A stretch of 9,592 nucleotides of DNA from Bacteroidota bacterium (lineage in GTDB: Bacteria > Bacteroidota > Bacteroidia > AKYH767-A > JABDAW01), in NCBI GenBank assembly GCA_023251595.1, contig JAHEYM010000128.1, positions 1-9,592 on the forward strand, in the 5' to 3' direction. The notes beneath the pieces are model-generated. The model saw only the letters and a program-made list of their open reading frames with translations. It made no database searches and was not told the DNA's origin. Of the stretch, positions 1 through 6,801 are shown in pieces. The position numbers and the translations under genes were made by a program. Each line of letters starts with the position of its first letter. Position 1 is the first letter of the stretch.

Positions 1-9
1 AAGAAGATC

Positions 10-162
10 ATGAAACTATTATCCCTAATAATTGTTCTTATAGTCTCCGTTTCGTGTGGAAATGACATTCGCAATGAAGGAGATACCCCCACAAGTATAA
101 ATAGTCTTGACAGCACGAAAAAAGAAAATAAATTGGGATTAATCCTTCAGAAATTCGTATGA
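10..162 (+). CDS. Small putative lipoprotein, probably cut short by a frameshift
   Basis: As read, the frame encodes 50 residues beginning MKLLSLIIVLIVSVSCGND. It has a basic start, a hydrophobic stretch and a lipobox-like VSVSC with Cys16, followed by a polar Asn/Asp/Ser/Thr-rich segment. This is the plan of a signal peptidase II substrate, lipidated by Lgt and anchored in a membrane. The frame ends at TGA 160-162, but a neighbouring frame stays open from 132 to TAA 252-254 and encodes a protein-like tail (KNDSVIQIKEIRSYG, then DTLGWWELNY). One missing base, for example in the GGG at 135-137, would join them into about 81 residues. I do not recognise the family. Confidence is good for the lipoprotein signal, moderate for this being a real gene, and the function is unknown. 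Confidence 0.5.
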   Translation: MKLLSLIIVLIVSVSCGNDIRNEGDTPTSINSLDSTKKENKLGLILQKFV

Positions 163-323
163 AGAATGACAGTGTTATACAAATCAAAGAGATTAGGAGT
201 TATGGTACTTACGATACGCTCGGATGGTGGGAATTAAATTATATGAATTTATAACCTATGTAAGAACTAAAAATAATTTTTTATGTATTTTTTTGCTTAA
301 ATTTATTTCACAAAATATGAACA

Positions 324-580
324 GACACCCCTTTGTCCCCTCTCGAGAGGGGAATAAATTGTGGTTTTATCTCGATAATATTTTCTATCTTTTATCATAT
401 TAACAAGCAATAAATCAAAATAGACTCACGGTCTAATTCCCCCCTCAAGAGGGGAATAAATTGTGGTTTTATCTCGATAATATTTTCTATCTTTTATCAT
501 ATTAAAAAGCAATAAATCAAAATAGACTCACGATCTAATTCCCCTCTCGAGAGGGGTGTCACGAAGTGACGGGGTGTGTC
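324..580. repeat. 102-bp tandem repeat with three 16-bp palindromes
   Basis: The palindrome CCCCTCTCGAGAGGGG occurs at 337-352 and 541-556, with a two-mismatch copy (CCCCCCTCAAGAGGGG) at 439-454. The starts are exactly 102 bp apart. The two 86-bp spacers (353-438 and 455-540) differ at only two positions. The block is bounded by GACACCCC on the left (from 324) and GGGGTGTGTC on the right (to 580), an imperfect inverted pair. A GTCAC-GAA-GTGAC hairpin lies at 558-570. There is no ORF of note inside. The right end stops six bases from the murB stop codon, so on the minus strand the hairpins could help end murB transcription. It looks like a tandemly duplicated non-autonomous palindromic element; the mobility is inference. 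Confidence 0.85.
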
Positions 581-585
581 TTGCA

Positions 586-1635
586 CTATACGAGATTTAC
601 TTCCGGCTCCAACTTCACCCCAAACTTTTCAAAAACCGATGTCTGTACTTTCATCGCCAAATTATATATATCTGCGCCCGTTGCATTTCCATAATTAACT
701 AGCACCAATGCCTGCTTTTCATGAACACCTGCATCGCCTTCCCTCCTGCCCTTCCATCCACATTTCTCGACCAACCAACCGGCAGCAAGTTTCATTTTAC
801 CTTCGGAAGCAGGATATGCAACTATTTCGGGGAAATTAATTTTAATTGATTCAAATAAATTCAAATCAACTTCCGGATTTTTAAAAAAACTTCCGGCATT
901 ACCAATTTCTTCAGGATTGGGTAATTTGCTTTTCCGGATTCGGATAACCGCTTCGCTGATTGAATCAATTGAAGGTTCCTCGCCCATCTTCTTAAGTTCA
1001 TCAGGAATGCTACCATAAGCAGTATTTAATTGATGATTTTGTGTGGTGAGACGAAACGAAACCGACGTGATGAGGTATTTACCTTTACTTTCACGTTTGA
1101 AGACACTGTCGCGATATCCGAATTTGCAATCTGCCTTAGAGAATAGACATTTTTCACCCCCACCTGAATGACCAATCTCATTCTGATGGGCAAGCGAACT
1201 AATATCCAAAGCTTCGAGCTCGACGAATACGTCTTTTAGTTCGACACCATAAGCCCCGATATTCTGAATAGGAGCCGCACCCACAGTTCCCGGAATAAGA
1301 CTCAGGTTCTCTATTCCACCAAACCCTTTTGAAACACAGAACATGACCAATTCGTGCCAGATTTCGCCTGCACCTGCTTTCACGATCACATGCCCATCGC
1401 CTGTGAGTTTCGTTTCTATTCCCCTGATACTGTTCAGAATGACAATTCCCGGAAATTCGCTTCGGAAAAGGATATTACTGCCCCCACCAAGAATGAGTAT
1501 AGGCAAGCCTTTCACGTCGGAACTCCGCATGATAGACTTAAAATCGTCGGTACTCACAGCTTCCGCGAAACGATGAGCTGAAACATCGATTCCAAAAGTA
1601 TTGTACGATTTTAAGGAAATATCTGCGCGAATCAT
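586..1635 (-). CDS. murB: UDP-N-acetylenolpyruvoylglucosamine reductase (MurB)
   Basis: MurB is a cytoplasmic FAD enzyme that reduces UDP-GlcNAc-enolpyruvate with NADPH to UDP-MurNAc, the second committed step of peptidoglycan synthesis. The 349-residue product has the FAD-binding ILGGGSNIL (about 48-56) and the SLIPGTVGAAPIQNIGAYG segment (112-130). GYRDSVFK (173-180) carries the expected catalytic Arg175. GNAGSFFKNP (245-254) carries the proton-donor Ser249, and the terminal EPEVNLV carries Glu345. These match type I (E. coli-like) MurB. Residues about 146-162 form a Gly/His/Ser-rich stretch that looks longer than the same loop in E. coli MurB. The start is ATG at 1633-1635. It is divergent from the peptidase gene, and its 3' end abuts the palindromic repeat block. 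Identification is secure. Confidence 0.97.
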   Translation of the reverse strand: MIRADISLKSYNTFGIDVSAHRFAEAVSTDDFKSIMRSSDVKGLPILILGGGSNILFRSEFPGIVILNSIRGIETKLTGDGHVIVKAGAGEIWHELVMFCVSKGFGGIENLSLIPGTVGAAPIQNIGAYGVELKDVFVELEALDISSLAHQNEIGHSGGGEKCLFSKADCKFGYRDSVFKRESKGKYLITSVSFRLTTQNHQLNTAYGSIPDELKKMGEEPSIDSISEAVIRIRKSKLPNPEEIGNAGSFFKNPEVDLNLFESIKINFPEIVAYPASEGKMKLAAGWLVEKCGWKGRREGDAGVHEKQALVLVNYGNATGADIYNLAMKVQTSVFEKFGVKLEPEVNLV

Positions 1636-1675
1636 ATTTTGAAAAGCAGTTAGCTGCCGGATTTGTAATTCGGCT

Positions 1676-1683
1676 CAAAAGTA
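1676..1683 (-). promoter_or_regulatory. Candidate -7 box for murB
   Basis: On the minus strand these bases read TACTTTTG, a full match to the Bacteroidota TAnnTTTG -7 consensus, about 40 bases before the murB ATG. I see no TTG at the expected -33 spacing, so this is a half-supported promoter. Confidence 0.4.
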
Positions 1684-1729
1684 AGACACTAATTTCACTA
1701 ATTGGCACGAATCATCCCTAATTTATTCG

Positions 1730-1737
1730 GATATTTG
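1730..1737 (+). promoter_or_regulatory. Candidate -7 box for the peptidase-lgt operon
   Basis: GATATTTG followed by CGCTCCAAAC resembles the Bacteroidota pattern TAnnTTTGcnnCCAAA, with one mismatch in the core. It lies 27 bases before the chosen ATG, and the leader between is A/C-rich with no Shine-Dalgarno. The nearest upstream TTG (1702-1704) is 25 bases away, longer than the usual 19-21, so the -33 box is weak. Confidence 0.4.
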
Positions 1738-1764
1738 CGCTCCAAACAAAACAACACAACCAAC

Positions 1765-3024
1765 ATGAGATCGATAAAAAACCTTGGATCAGCATTTTTG
1801 CTGATCGCCTGCATGACTGTTGCAGCATTTGCGCAGACCAAACAGCCAAAAGACAAAGCAATCTTCAGGGAATCGAAGCCCGGATATTATCAAAATAATA
1901 TTCAGAAAGGGATTGCAGAACAAGACGAGAAAGATGTGCCCAAAAAAGTGTCCCGTTCTTTTAAAGTCGATATATCTACGCTGAATGTTCCAAAATCGGT
2001 CGATGAGTTTACGACTGTTTGGGCAAATCAACCTGTTTCGCAAGGATCGACCGGGACTTGCTGGTCGTATTCGACCACTTCTTTTTTCGAAGAAGAAATA
2101 TATCGTCAAACAAAACAGCAAGTGAAACTTTCTGAAATGTACACGGTTTATTGGGAATATGTTGACAAAGCAAAAAGATTCGTACAACAACGTGGCGTTT
2201 CTGTTTTTGATGAAGGATCGGAAGCAAATGCATTGAAAAGATGCTATAAAGAACATGGAATTGTTCCGGAAGAAAATTATACTGGTTTACTTCCCGGGCA
2301 TACTATTCATAATCATACAGTGATGATAGATGAAATGAGAAGTTATTTAGCAGGTGTCAAAACTGCAAGAGCGTGGAATGAAACTGATGTAATTTCGACT
2401 ATTAAATCTATATTAAATCATTATATGGGTGAACCTCCGACAAAAGTTTCCGTGAAGGGAAAGGATATGTCGCCCGATGATTATTTGAAAAATGTGCTGA
2501 AATTAAATCCCGATGACTATATAGATATCATGTCGCTTGTGAGCAAACCATATTGGGAGAAAGCTGAATATGAAGTGGACGATAATTGGTGGCATAGTGC
2601 AGATTATATTAATATGCCACTCGATGAATTTATGTCGCTTGTAAAAAGATCAGTCAGAGCCGGGTATAGTTTATTTGTCGGCGGAGATGTTTCGGAAGCA
2701 GGTTTCGACGGACTGAATAATGTTGCGCTGGTTCCTTCATTTGATATTCCATCCGAATATATTGATGAATATGCCCGTCAATTCAGATTCAGCAATGGAA
2801 GTACTACCGATGATCACGGAATGGCTTTAGTTGGCTACAAAGAAGTCGATGGAAAAGACTGGTATCTCATAAAAGATTCAGGAGCCGGTTCACGTAATTG
2901 CGGAAAAGACAGCAAGAATTTCGGATATTATTTTTTCCATGAAGATTATGTCAAATTAAAAATCATGACTTTATTGGTACATAAAGACATGGTGAAAGAG
3001 CAACTAAAAAAACTGAAGTCGTAG
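1765..3024 (+). CDS. Exported C1B-family cysteine peptidase (bleomycin hydrolase/PepC-like)
   Basis: The 419-residue protein starts at ATG 1765. An in-frame TTG at 1702 exists, but the signal peptide and leader fit the ATG. Residues 1-24 form a signal peptide (basic MRSIKN, hydrophobic core, AFAQ cleavage region). LIAC at 13-16 could alternatively serve as a lipobox. The papain-fold catalytic parts follow in C1B order: oxyanion Gln93 and nucleophile Cys99 in SQGSTGTCWSYST, then His351 in DDHGMALVGY. LIKDSGAGS follows, where Asp371 stands at the usual Asn position. YINMPLDEF (281-289) resembles the C1B segment before the second half. The family comprises aminopeptidases and bleomycin hydrolases that are usually cytosolic, so the signal peptide implies a periplasmic or envelope-associated peptidase. 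The substrate is unknown. Its TAG directly precedes the lgt start, so the two genes are almost certainly co-transcribed. Confidence 0.88.
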   Translation: MRSIKNLGSAFLLIACMTVAAFAQTKQPKDKAIFRESKPGYYQNNIQKGIAEQDEKDVPKKVSRSFKVDISTLNVPKSVDEFTTVWANQPVSQGSTGTCWSYSTTSFFEEEIYRQTKQQVKLSEMYTVYWEYVDKAKRFVQQRGVSVFDEGSEANALKRCYKEHGIVPEENYTGLLPGHTIHNHTVMIDEMRSYLAGVKTARAWNETDVISTIKSILNHYMGEPPTKVSVKGKDMSPDDYLKNVLKLNPDDYIDIMSLVSKPYWEKAEYEVDDNWWHSADYINMPLDEFMSLVKRSVRAGYSLFVGGDVSEAGFDGLNNVALVPSFDIPSEYIDEYARQFRFSNGSTTDDHGMALVGYKEVDGKDWYLIKDSGAGSRNCGKDSKNFGYYFFHEDYVKLKIMTLLVHKDMVKEQLKKLKS

Positions 3025-3813
3025 GTGCTGGCATTCATTCGCTGGGACGTTGATCCTGCAATTCATATAGGAGATTTCCAACTCAGGTGGTACGGACTTC
3101 TATTCGCCGCTGCGTTTTTCTCCGGTTATAAAATTATGCAGGGATTATTCAAGCGGGAAAATATTCCTCTTCCTCAGCTTGATAGCCTGCTGATTTATGT
3201 TGTAATAGGAACATTGGTAGGAGCGCGTCTGGGTCATTGTTTTTTCTACGAACCGGAATATTATCTTGCACATCCGATCGAAATTATTAAAATCTGGCAA
3301 GGAGGTTTGGCAAGTCACGGCGCAGCCATTGGAATTCTTACAGCTTTATATATATATACAAAAAAAGTCAGCAAACGGCCCTACCTTTGGATTGTTGATA
3401 AAGTGGTAATTGTTGTTGCATTATCCGGATTATTCATCCGTACCGGAAATCTGATTAATGCTGAAATAGTCGGCAAAGTAACGGATGTTCCATGGGCTTT
3501 TATTTTTGTGCGACATGACCTTCTTCCCCGACATCCGGCTCAATTATATGAAGCAATTATGTACACAATATTCTTCGTATTTCTTCTTTATTCATACAGA
3601 AGAAAACCTGCAGAACAGATTGACGGAAAGAACACCGGATTATTCTTAATCCTGATTTTCACCATGCGTTTTTTTATGGAATTTCTGAAAGCAAGTCAAG
3701 TCGATTTCGAAGACCACATGGCGTTGAATATGGGACAACTACTTAGTATTCCGTTTGTGATCGCCGGAGTAGTGATAATGAGAAGAGCGACGAAAAAGAG
3801 CTATGAGCTATGA
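3025..3813 (+). CDS. lgt: Prolipoprotein diacylglyceryl transferase (Lgt)
   Basis: Lgt is an inner-membrane enzyme that moves diacylglycerol from phosphatidylglycerol onto the lipobox cysteine, the first step of lipoprotein maturation. The 262-residue product is polytopic and has the family landmarks: RWYGLLFA (21-28), GARLGH (66-71) and GGLASHGA (93-100, with the essential-type His98). FIRTGNLINAEIVG (137-150) carries Arg139, and HPAQLYE lies at 170-176. RFFMEF is at 215-220 and GQLLSIP at 237-243. The start is GTG, immediately after the peptidase stop with no gap. It is the only start that keeps the conserved IRWDVDP amino end. The last codons (SYEL and TGA) lie inside the GAGCTAT tandem repeat. 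Identification is secure, though the exact C-terminus may reflect repeat copy number. Confidence 0.96.
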   Translation: MLAFIRWDVDPAIHIGDFQLRWYGLLFAAAFFSGYKIMQGLFKRENIPLPQLDSLLIYVVIGTLVGARLGHCFFYEPEYYLAHPIEIIKIWQGGLASHGAAIGILTALYIYTKKVSKRPYLWIVDKVVIVVALSGLFIRTGNLINAEIVGKVTDVPWAFIFVRHDLLPRHPAQLYEAIMYTIFFVFLLYSYRRKPAEQIDGKNTGLFLILIFTMRFFMEFLKASQVDFEDHMALNMGQLLSIPFVIAGVVIMRRATKKSYEL

Positions 3814-3839
3814 GCTATGAGCTATGAGCTATGAGCTAT
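3798..3839 (+). repeat. Six tandem GAGCTAT heptamers
   Basis: Six perfect copies of GAGCTAT run end to end, overlapping the last 16 bases of lgt including its TGA at 3811-3813. Seven is not a multiple of three, so the array brings a TGA into every forward frame within three units and can act as a frame-independent stop. It forms the left arm of an inverted repeat with 3919-3948. Confidence 0.95.
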
Positions 3840-3918
3840 AAAATTTGGAAGAGCAAGGTAATAAAATTTCAAGAAATACACAAATGTCACAATTGAGTAA
3901 GGCTTCTAATAAAAAGAA

Positions 3919-3948
3919 CTCATAGCTTATAGTTCATAGCTCATAGCT
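3919..3948 (+). repeat. Degenerate inverted copy of the heptamer array
   Basis: CTCATAG, CTTATAG, TTCATAG, CTCATAG, then CT: four heptamers complementary in orientation to GAGCTAT, with two mismatches across 30 bases. It can pair with 3798-3839, leaving a loop of roughly 80-100 bases. It sits five bases past the stop of hpf, between the convergent lgt and hpf. A role as bidirectional terminator or 3'-end protector is inference, since no T-run follows. Confidence 0.85.
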
Positions 3949-3952
3949 AAAC

Positions 3953-4252
3953 CTACTCCCTCCTCATCTTCTCTTTGTGTTTCGTGATCTGACGGGTTAG
4001 CGATTCAACAGCAAGATCTGTTGCTTCTTCAAAAGTTTTACATTGTTCTTTTACGAACAATTCGTTTCCGGGGATATGTAATTTTATTTCGACCACTTTA
4101 TTGTCTGCAATCTTATTCTTTTCGAGACGAAGAAAAACTTCACCCGTAAGAATACCGTCAAAATATTGTTTGAGTTTATTCATTTTGAGTTGAATAAAAT
4201 CTAGAAGCACCTGATCTGCGTCGAAGTGAATGGATTGAACTTTGAGTTTCAT
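3953..4252 (-). CDS. hpf: Ribosome hibernation promoting factor (HPF/RaiA family, short form)
   Basis: The 99-residue protein begins MKLKVQSIHFDADQVLLDFI and contains a long basic helix region (KMNKLKQYFDG). The charged strand segment KNKIADNKVVEIKLHIPGNEL is next, and TFEEATDLAVESLTRQITKHKEKMR closes the protein. This is the beta-alpha-beta-beta-beta-alpha plan of the short HPF/RaiA family, which binds the decoding region of the 30S subunit and inactivates or dimerises ribosomes in stationary phase. There is no long-form C-terminal extension. It lies 54 bases downstream of the xer stop, in the same direction, with rpsU upstream of xer: a ribosome-linked neighbourhood. I see no convincing TAnnTTTG box in the 54-base gap, so it may be read from upstream. 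The start is ATG 4250-4252. Confidence 0.9.
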   Translation of the reverse strand: MKLKVQSIHFDADQVLLDFIQLKMNKLKQYFDGILTGEVFLRLEKNKIADNKVVEIKLHIPGNELFVKEQCKTFEEATDLAVESLTRQITKHKEKMRRE

Positions 4253-4284
4253 AAGTTATATATAAATTTAGTATATCACTAGCC

Positions 4285-4300
4285 CCGTCATTCATGACGG
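4285..4300. repeat. Perfect hairpin between xer and hpf
   Basis: CCGTCATTCATGACGG folds as a six-bp stem with a TTCA loop on this strand (TGAA on the transcribed minus strand). It lies just after the xer stop and about 30 bases before the hpf start. There is no T-run on the minus strand, so it is not a classical intrinsic terminator. It could be a processing or attenuation hairpin or a small palindromic repeat. Confidence 0.7.
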
Positions 4301-4306
4301 ATTAAA

Positions 4307-5208
4307 TTATGCCTTTGGATGTGCTTGCTTATACGAACGTTTTAGTTTTTCGATATTGTTATGTGTATATATTTGTGTTGCCGAGAGATTCGCGTGACCA
4401 AGAAGTTCCTTCACCGCATTTATATCCGCGCCTTCATTCAGCATGGCGGTTGCGAATGAATGTCTTAGAACGTGGGGACTTTTCTTATCCTGAGAGGTAA
4501 CGGTATTCAAATGTTTTTTCACCATGAGATAAACCTGTTTCGGATACATTTGTTTACCTGTAATCCGGGTGAAAAGAAAATCAGTTTGAACGGAGGGTAG
4601 ATTTGAATTTCTCACATGGACAAAATTACGAAGCGAGTTGCGAAGCTCATCAGTAAACGGAATGATTCTTTCTTTGTTTCTTTTCCAAGTACTTTAACCT
4701 GACATTTATTCAGATCGAGAGAATCCAGCTTCAATCCGATCAATTCTGAGAGACGCATACCTGTGGCATAAAAAAGCTCGATGATCATCCGATCGCGATC
4801 ACCCTCAAAACCTTTTTCGAATGCATTTTCGTCAAAGAGCTTGTCCATGCGGGCTTCATCTACATAAACCGGCAGACGTTTCGAGGTTTTCGGAGCAACA
4901 ATTTTGGTCATAGGACTTTGTTGAAAAACTCCCTGTTTAACCAAAAACCGGAAATATGCTCTGAGTGTCGCAATTTTACGGTTGATACTGCGCGGAGTGA
5001 TCTCAGTTTCCATCATTCCCGCGATCCATGAACGTATGAAGGGGTGCTGTACCTCCGTGATATCTTCTATTTCGAAGTCTGTTTTAAGAAAGACATAGAA
5101 TTGTAAGAGGTCATTGAAATAGGCGGTTACAGAATGCGCCGAAAACCGCTTTTCAAAACGGATATAGCTGATAAAACTCTGAAAATGCTTGTCTTGTGTA
5201 ATATTCAC
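4307..5208 (-). pseudogene. Xer-type tyrosine recombinase broken by a one-base frameshift
   Basis: Two frames together make a complete XerC/XerD-like recombinase. The upstream part (GTG start at 5206-5208) has the SAM-like DNA-binding domain (RFEKRFSAHSVTAYFNDL) and catalytic Arg152 in ATGMRLSELIGL. It runs into VKVLGKETKKE, where the family reads GKGNKER. Restoring one G near 4680 (AAAAGAAAC to AAAAGGAAAC) gives GKGNKERIIPFTDELRNSL and continues in frame through the rest. The downstream part has HVLRH (His and Arg), LLGHANLSATQIYTH (His and nucleophile Tyr) and the typical YKQAHPKA end. The 902-base span plus one base is 301 codons, or 300 residues, the normal Xer length. XerC/D resolve chromosome dimers at dif. 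No other lesion is visible, so this is either a sequencing error or a very recent inactivation. Confidence 0.9.
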
Positions 5209-5339
5209 AGCCTGAATAGATACGATGAAAGAACACGAACTGCCGCGTCTTTACTGTGCATAAAAATACCTTGAAAACCGTGAGTAATTGAGATGAAAGA
5301 GAAAAGTTATAACAGGAACTTGTTAAGAATAATGGGCTT

Positions 5340-5537
5340 TTAAGCGTCCATTTCCTTCTTAAGCATCTGCGAACGATAAGCAGCCTTCTTGATCTCGGTT
5401 CTGCGTGTAATTGAAGGTTTCTCGAATGCCTGACGTGCACGCAACTTGCGAACCACGCCGGTTTTCTCAAATTTTTTCTTGAAACGCTTCAGAGCGCGAT
5501 CGATAGCTTCGTTGTCTTTGACTGGAATAATAATCAT
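5340..5537 (-). CDS. rpsU: Small ribosomal subunit protein bS21
   Basis: The 65-residue basic protein MIIIPVKDNEAIDRALKRFK is followed by KKFEKTGVVRKLRARQAFEKPS and TRRTEI, the bS21 signature. It binds the 30S platform near the anti-Shine-Dalgarno end of 16S rRNA and helps initiation. The start is the ATG at 5535-5537, which gives the family's usual N-terminus. An in-frame ATG 30 bases upstream would add MHPNKKFIFL, which lies in the leader just after the promoter and is unlike the family. The gene has its own well-formed promoter about 30 bases upstream, so it can be expressed apart from the acyl-CoA dehydrogenase before it. xer and hpf follow in the same direction. Confidence 0.96.
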   Translation of the reverse strand: MIIIPVKDNEAIDRALKRFKKKFEKTGVVRKLRARQAFEKPSITRRTEIKKAAYRSQMLKKEMDA

Positions 5538-5564
5538 CAGGAATATGAATTTTTTATTGGGATG

Positions 5565-5596
5565 CAAAGGTAATACACAATACTCGAAACTCCAAA
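5565..5596 (-). promoter_or_regulatory. Bacteroidota-type promoter of rpsU
   Basis: On the minus strand, TTTG (5593-5596) is followed after 20 bases by TACCTTTG (5565-5572) and then CATCCCAATAAA. This fits the TTTG-N19-21-TAnnTTTG plan used by the primary sigma factor of Bacteroidota. It lies wholly in the gap between the acyl-CoA dehydrogenase stop and rpsU, giving a leader of about 20 bases. It is the best promoter in the window. Confidence 0.75.
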
Positions 5597-5603
5597 TTAT
5601 TGA

Positions 5604-6773
5604 TTATTTCAATATTTCTCTGGAAATCACCAACTTCTGTATCTCGGAAGTACCTTCGCCAATAGTACAGAGTTTAGAATCGCGGTAAAACTTCTCGACA
5701 GGGAAATCTTTTGTATATCCGTAACCACCAAAGATCTGTATGGCTTCGGTCGATACTTTCACGCTGACTTCGGAAGCATAATACTTGGCAATCGCAGATT
5801 CTTTGGTTGTTTTCATCCCTTTGTCTTTCATCGAAGCCGCATGGAATGTAAGTAATTCGGCAGCTTCTATCTGTGTCGCCATATCTGCAAGTTTGAAAGA
5901 AATAGCCTGAAATTCGGAGATTGGCTTTCCGAATTGTTGTCTTTCTTTAGAATATTTAACTGATGCGTCATAAGCACCTTTCGCGATTCCTAAAGCCAAA
6001 GATGCGATTGAAATTCTTCCGCCATCGAGTACATACATCGATTGTTGGAAGCCTTCACCCAACTTACCCAACATATTTTCTTTCGGCACTCTGCAATTAT
6101 CGAAAATCAACTCGGTTGTTTCTGAGGCTCTCATCCCAAGTTTGTTCTCTTTTCTTCCGCCCGAAAATCCAGGCGTTCCTCTTTCAACAATGAATGCAGA
6201 CATGCCCCGATTATCGCCTTTTTCACCTGTTCTGACAATTACTACTGCAACATTTCCGGAGATTCCATGCGTAATAAAATTCTTTGAACCGTTTATGATA
6301 TAATCATCTCCGTCAAGAACAGCCGTGGTCAGCATTCTTGCTGCGTCGGAACCCGTATTCACTTCTGTAAGTCCCCATGCTCCGATCCATTCTCCCGAGG
6401 CAAGTTTGGTAAGATATTTTTGTTTCTGAGACTCATTTCCAAAAGCCAGAATATGACCTGTACAGAGTGAATTGTGAGCCGCCATGGAAAGTCCGATGGA
6501 ACCACAGATTTTTGAAAGTTCGGAGATCGCAGTCACGTATTCCACATAACCAAGACCCGCGCCGCCGTATGTAGTTGGAACAAGAACTCCCATCAGACCC
6601 AGTTCTCCGAGTTTATGAAAAATCTCGGTAGGGAATATTTGCGCTTCATCCCATTCCATGATGTAAGGACGAATGTATTTATTGCCAAAATCGCGGATCG
6701 TATTGGAAATCATTTTCTGATTTTCATTCAGCTGAAAATCCATCGTTGTTTTCTCTGTTGTTATCGAGTCCAT
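5604..6773 (-). CDS. Acyl-CoA dehydrogenase (short/branched-chain type)
   Basis: This FAD flavoenzyme introduces a 2,3-trans double bond into acyl-CoA in fatty-acid or branched-chain amino-acid breakdown, passing electrons to ETF. The 389-residue product carries both family signatures: GAWGLTEVNTGSDA (131-144) and QIFGGYGYTKDFPVEKFYRD (346-365). The catalytic base is predicted as Glu373 in GEGTSEIQ, as in SCAD/MCAD-type enzymes. ERQQFGKPISEFQ (277-289) and YGGAGLGYVEYV (69-80) are also typical. Chain-length specificity cannot be read from this. The ATG at 6773 gives the longest form. The ATG at 6741-6743 (MDFQLNENQKMI) gives the more usual N-terminus and may be the true start. It lies 28 bases after apt in the same direction, so it is probably in the apt operon. 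Confidence 0.93.
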   Translation of the reverse strand: MDSITTEKTTMDFQLNENQKMISNTIRDFGNKYIRPYIMEWDEAQIFPTEIFHKLGELGLMGVLVPTTYGGAGLGYVEYVTAISELSKICGSIGLSMAAHNSLCTGHILAFGNESQKQKYLTKLASGEWIGAWGLTEVNTGSDAARMLTTAVLDGDDYIINGSKNFITHGISGNVAVVIVRTGEKGDNRGMSAFIVERGTPGFSGGRKENKLGMRASETTELIFDNCRVPKENMLGKLGEGFQQSMYVLDGGRISIASLALGIAKGAYDASVKYSKERQQFGKPISEFQAISFKLADMATQIEAAELLTFHAASMKDKGMKTTKESAIAKYYASEVSVKVSTEAIQIFGGYGYTKDFPVEKFYRDSKLCTIGEGTSEIQKLVISREILK

Positions 6774-6801
6774 AAGTGAATTTACCGGGTATTATTATAT
6801 A

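Noticed and set aside
337..556. Possible CRISPR array (three short repeats at regular spacing)
   Set aside because: The 86-bp spacers are near-identical rather than unique, the repeats are perfect palindromes of 16 bp, and no cas gene is nearby. It is a tandem duplication.
1702..1764. TTG-initiated 21-residue extension of the peptidase
   Set aside because: It would put a polar stretch before the signal peptide and would include the likely promoter and leader. ATG 1765 fits better.
1789..2256. 155-codon open frame on the minus strand
   Set aside because: It lies antisense inside the cysteine peptidase gene, whose catalytic motifs are clear. The antisense product is Phe/Arg/Cys-rich with no recognisable domain.
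5220..5277. 18-codon minus-strand micro-ORF ending in an overlap with the xer GTG start
   Set aside because: It is too short, with no conservation evidence or recognisable leader-peptide composition.
5277..5339. Terminator after rpsU (TAACA/TGTTA inverted pair)
   Set aside because: The stem is only five AT-rich pairs with no following T-run, which is too weak to call.
5153..5470. 105-codon minus-strand frame across the rpsU-xer gap
   Set aside because: It overlaps most of rpsU in another frame and runs into xer, and the product has no domain-like features.
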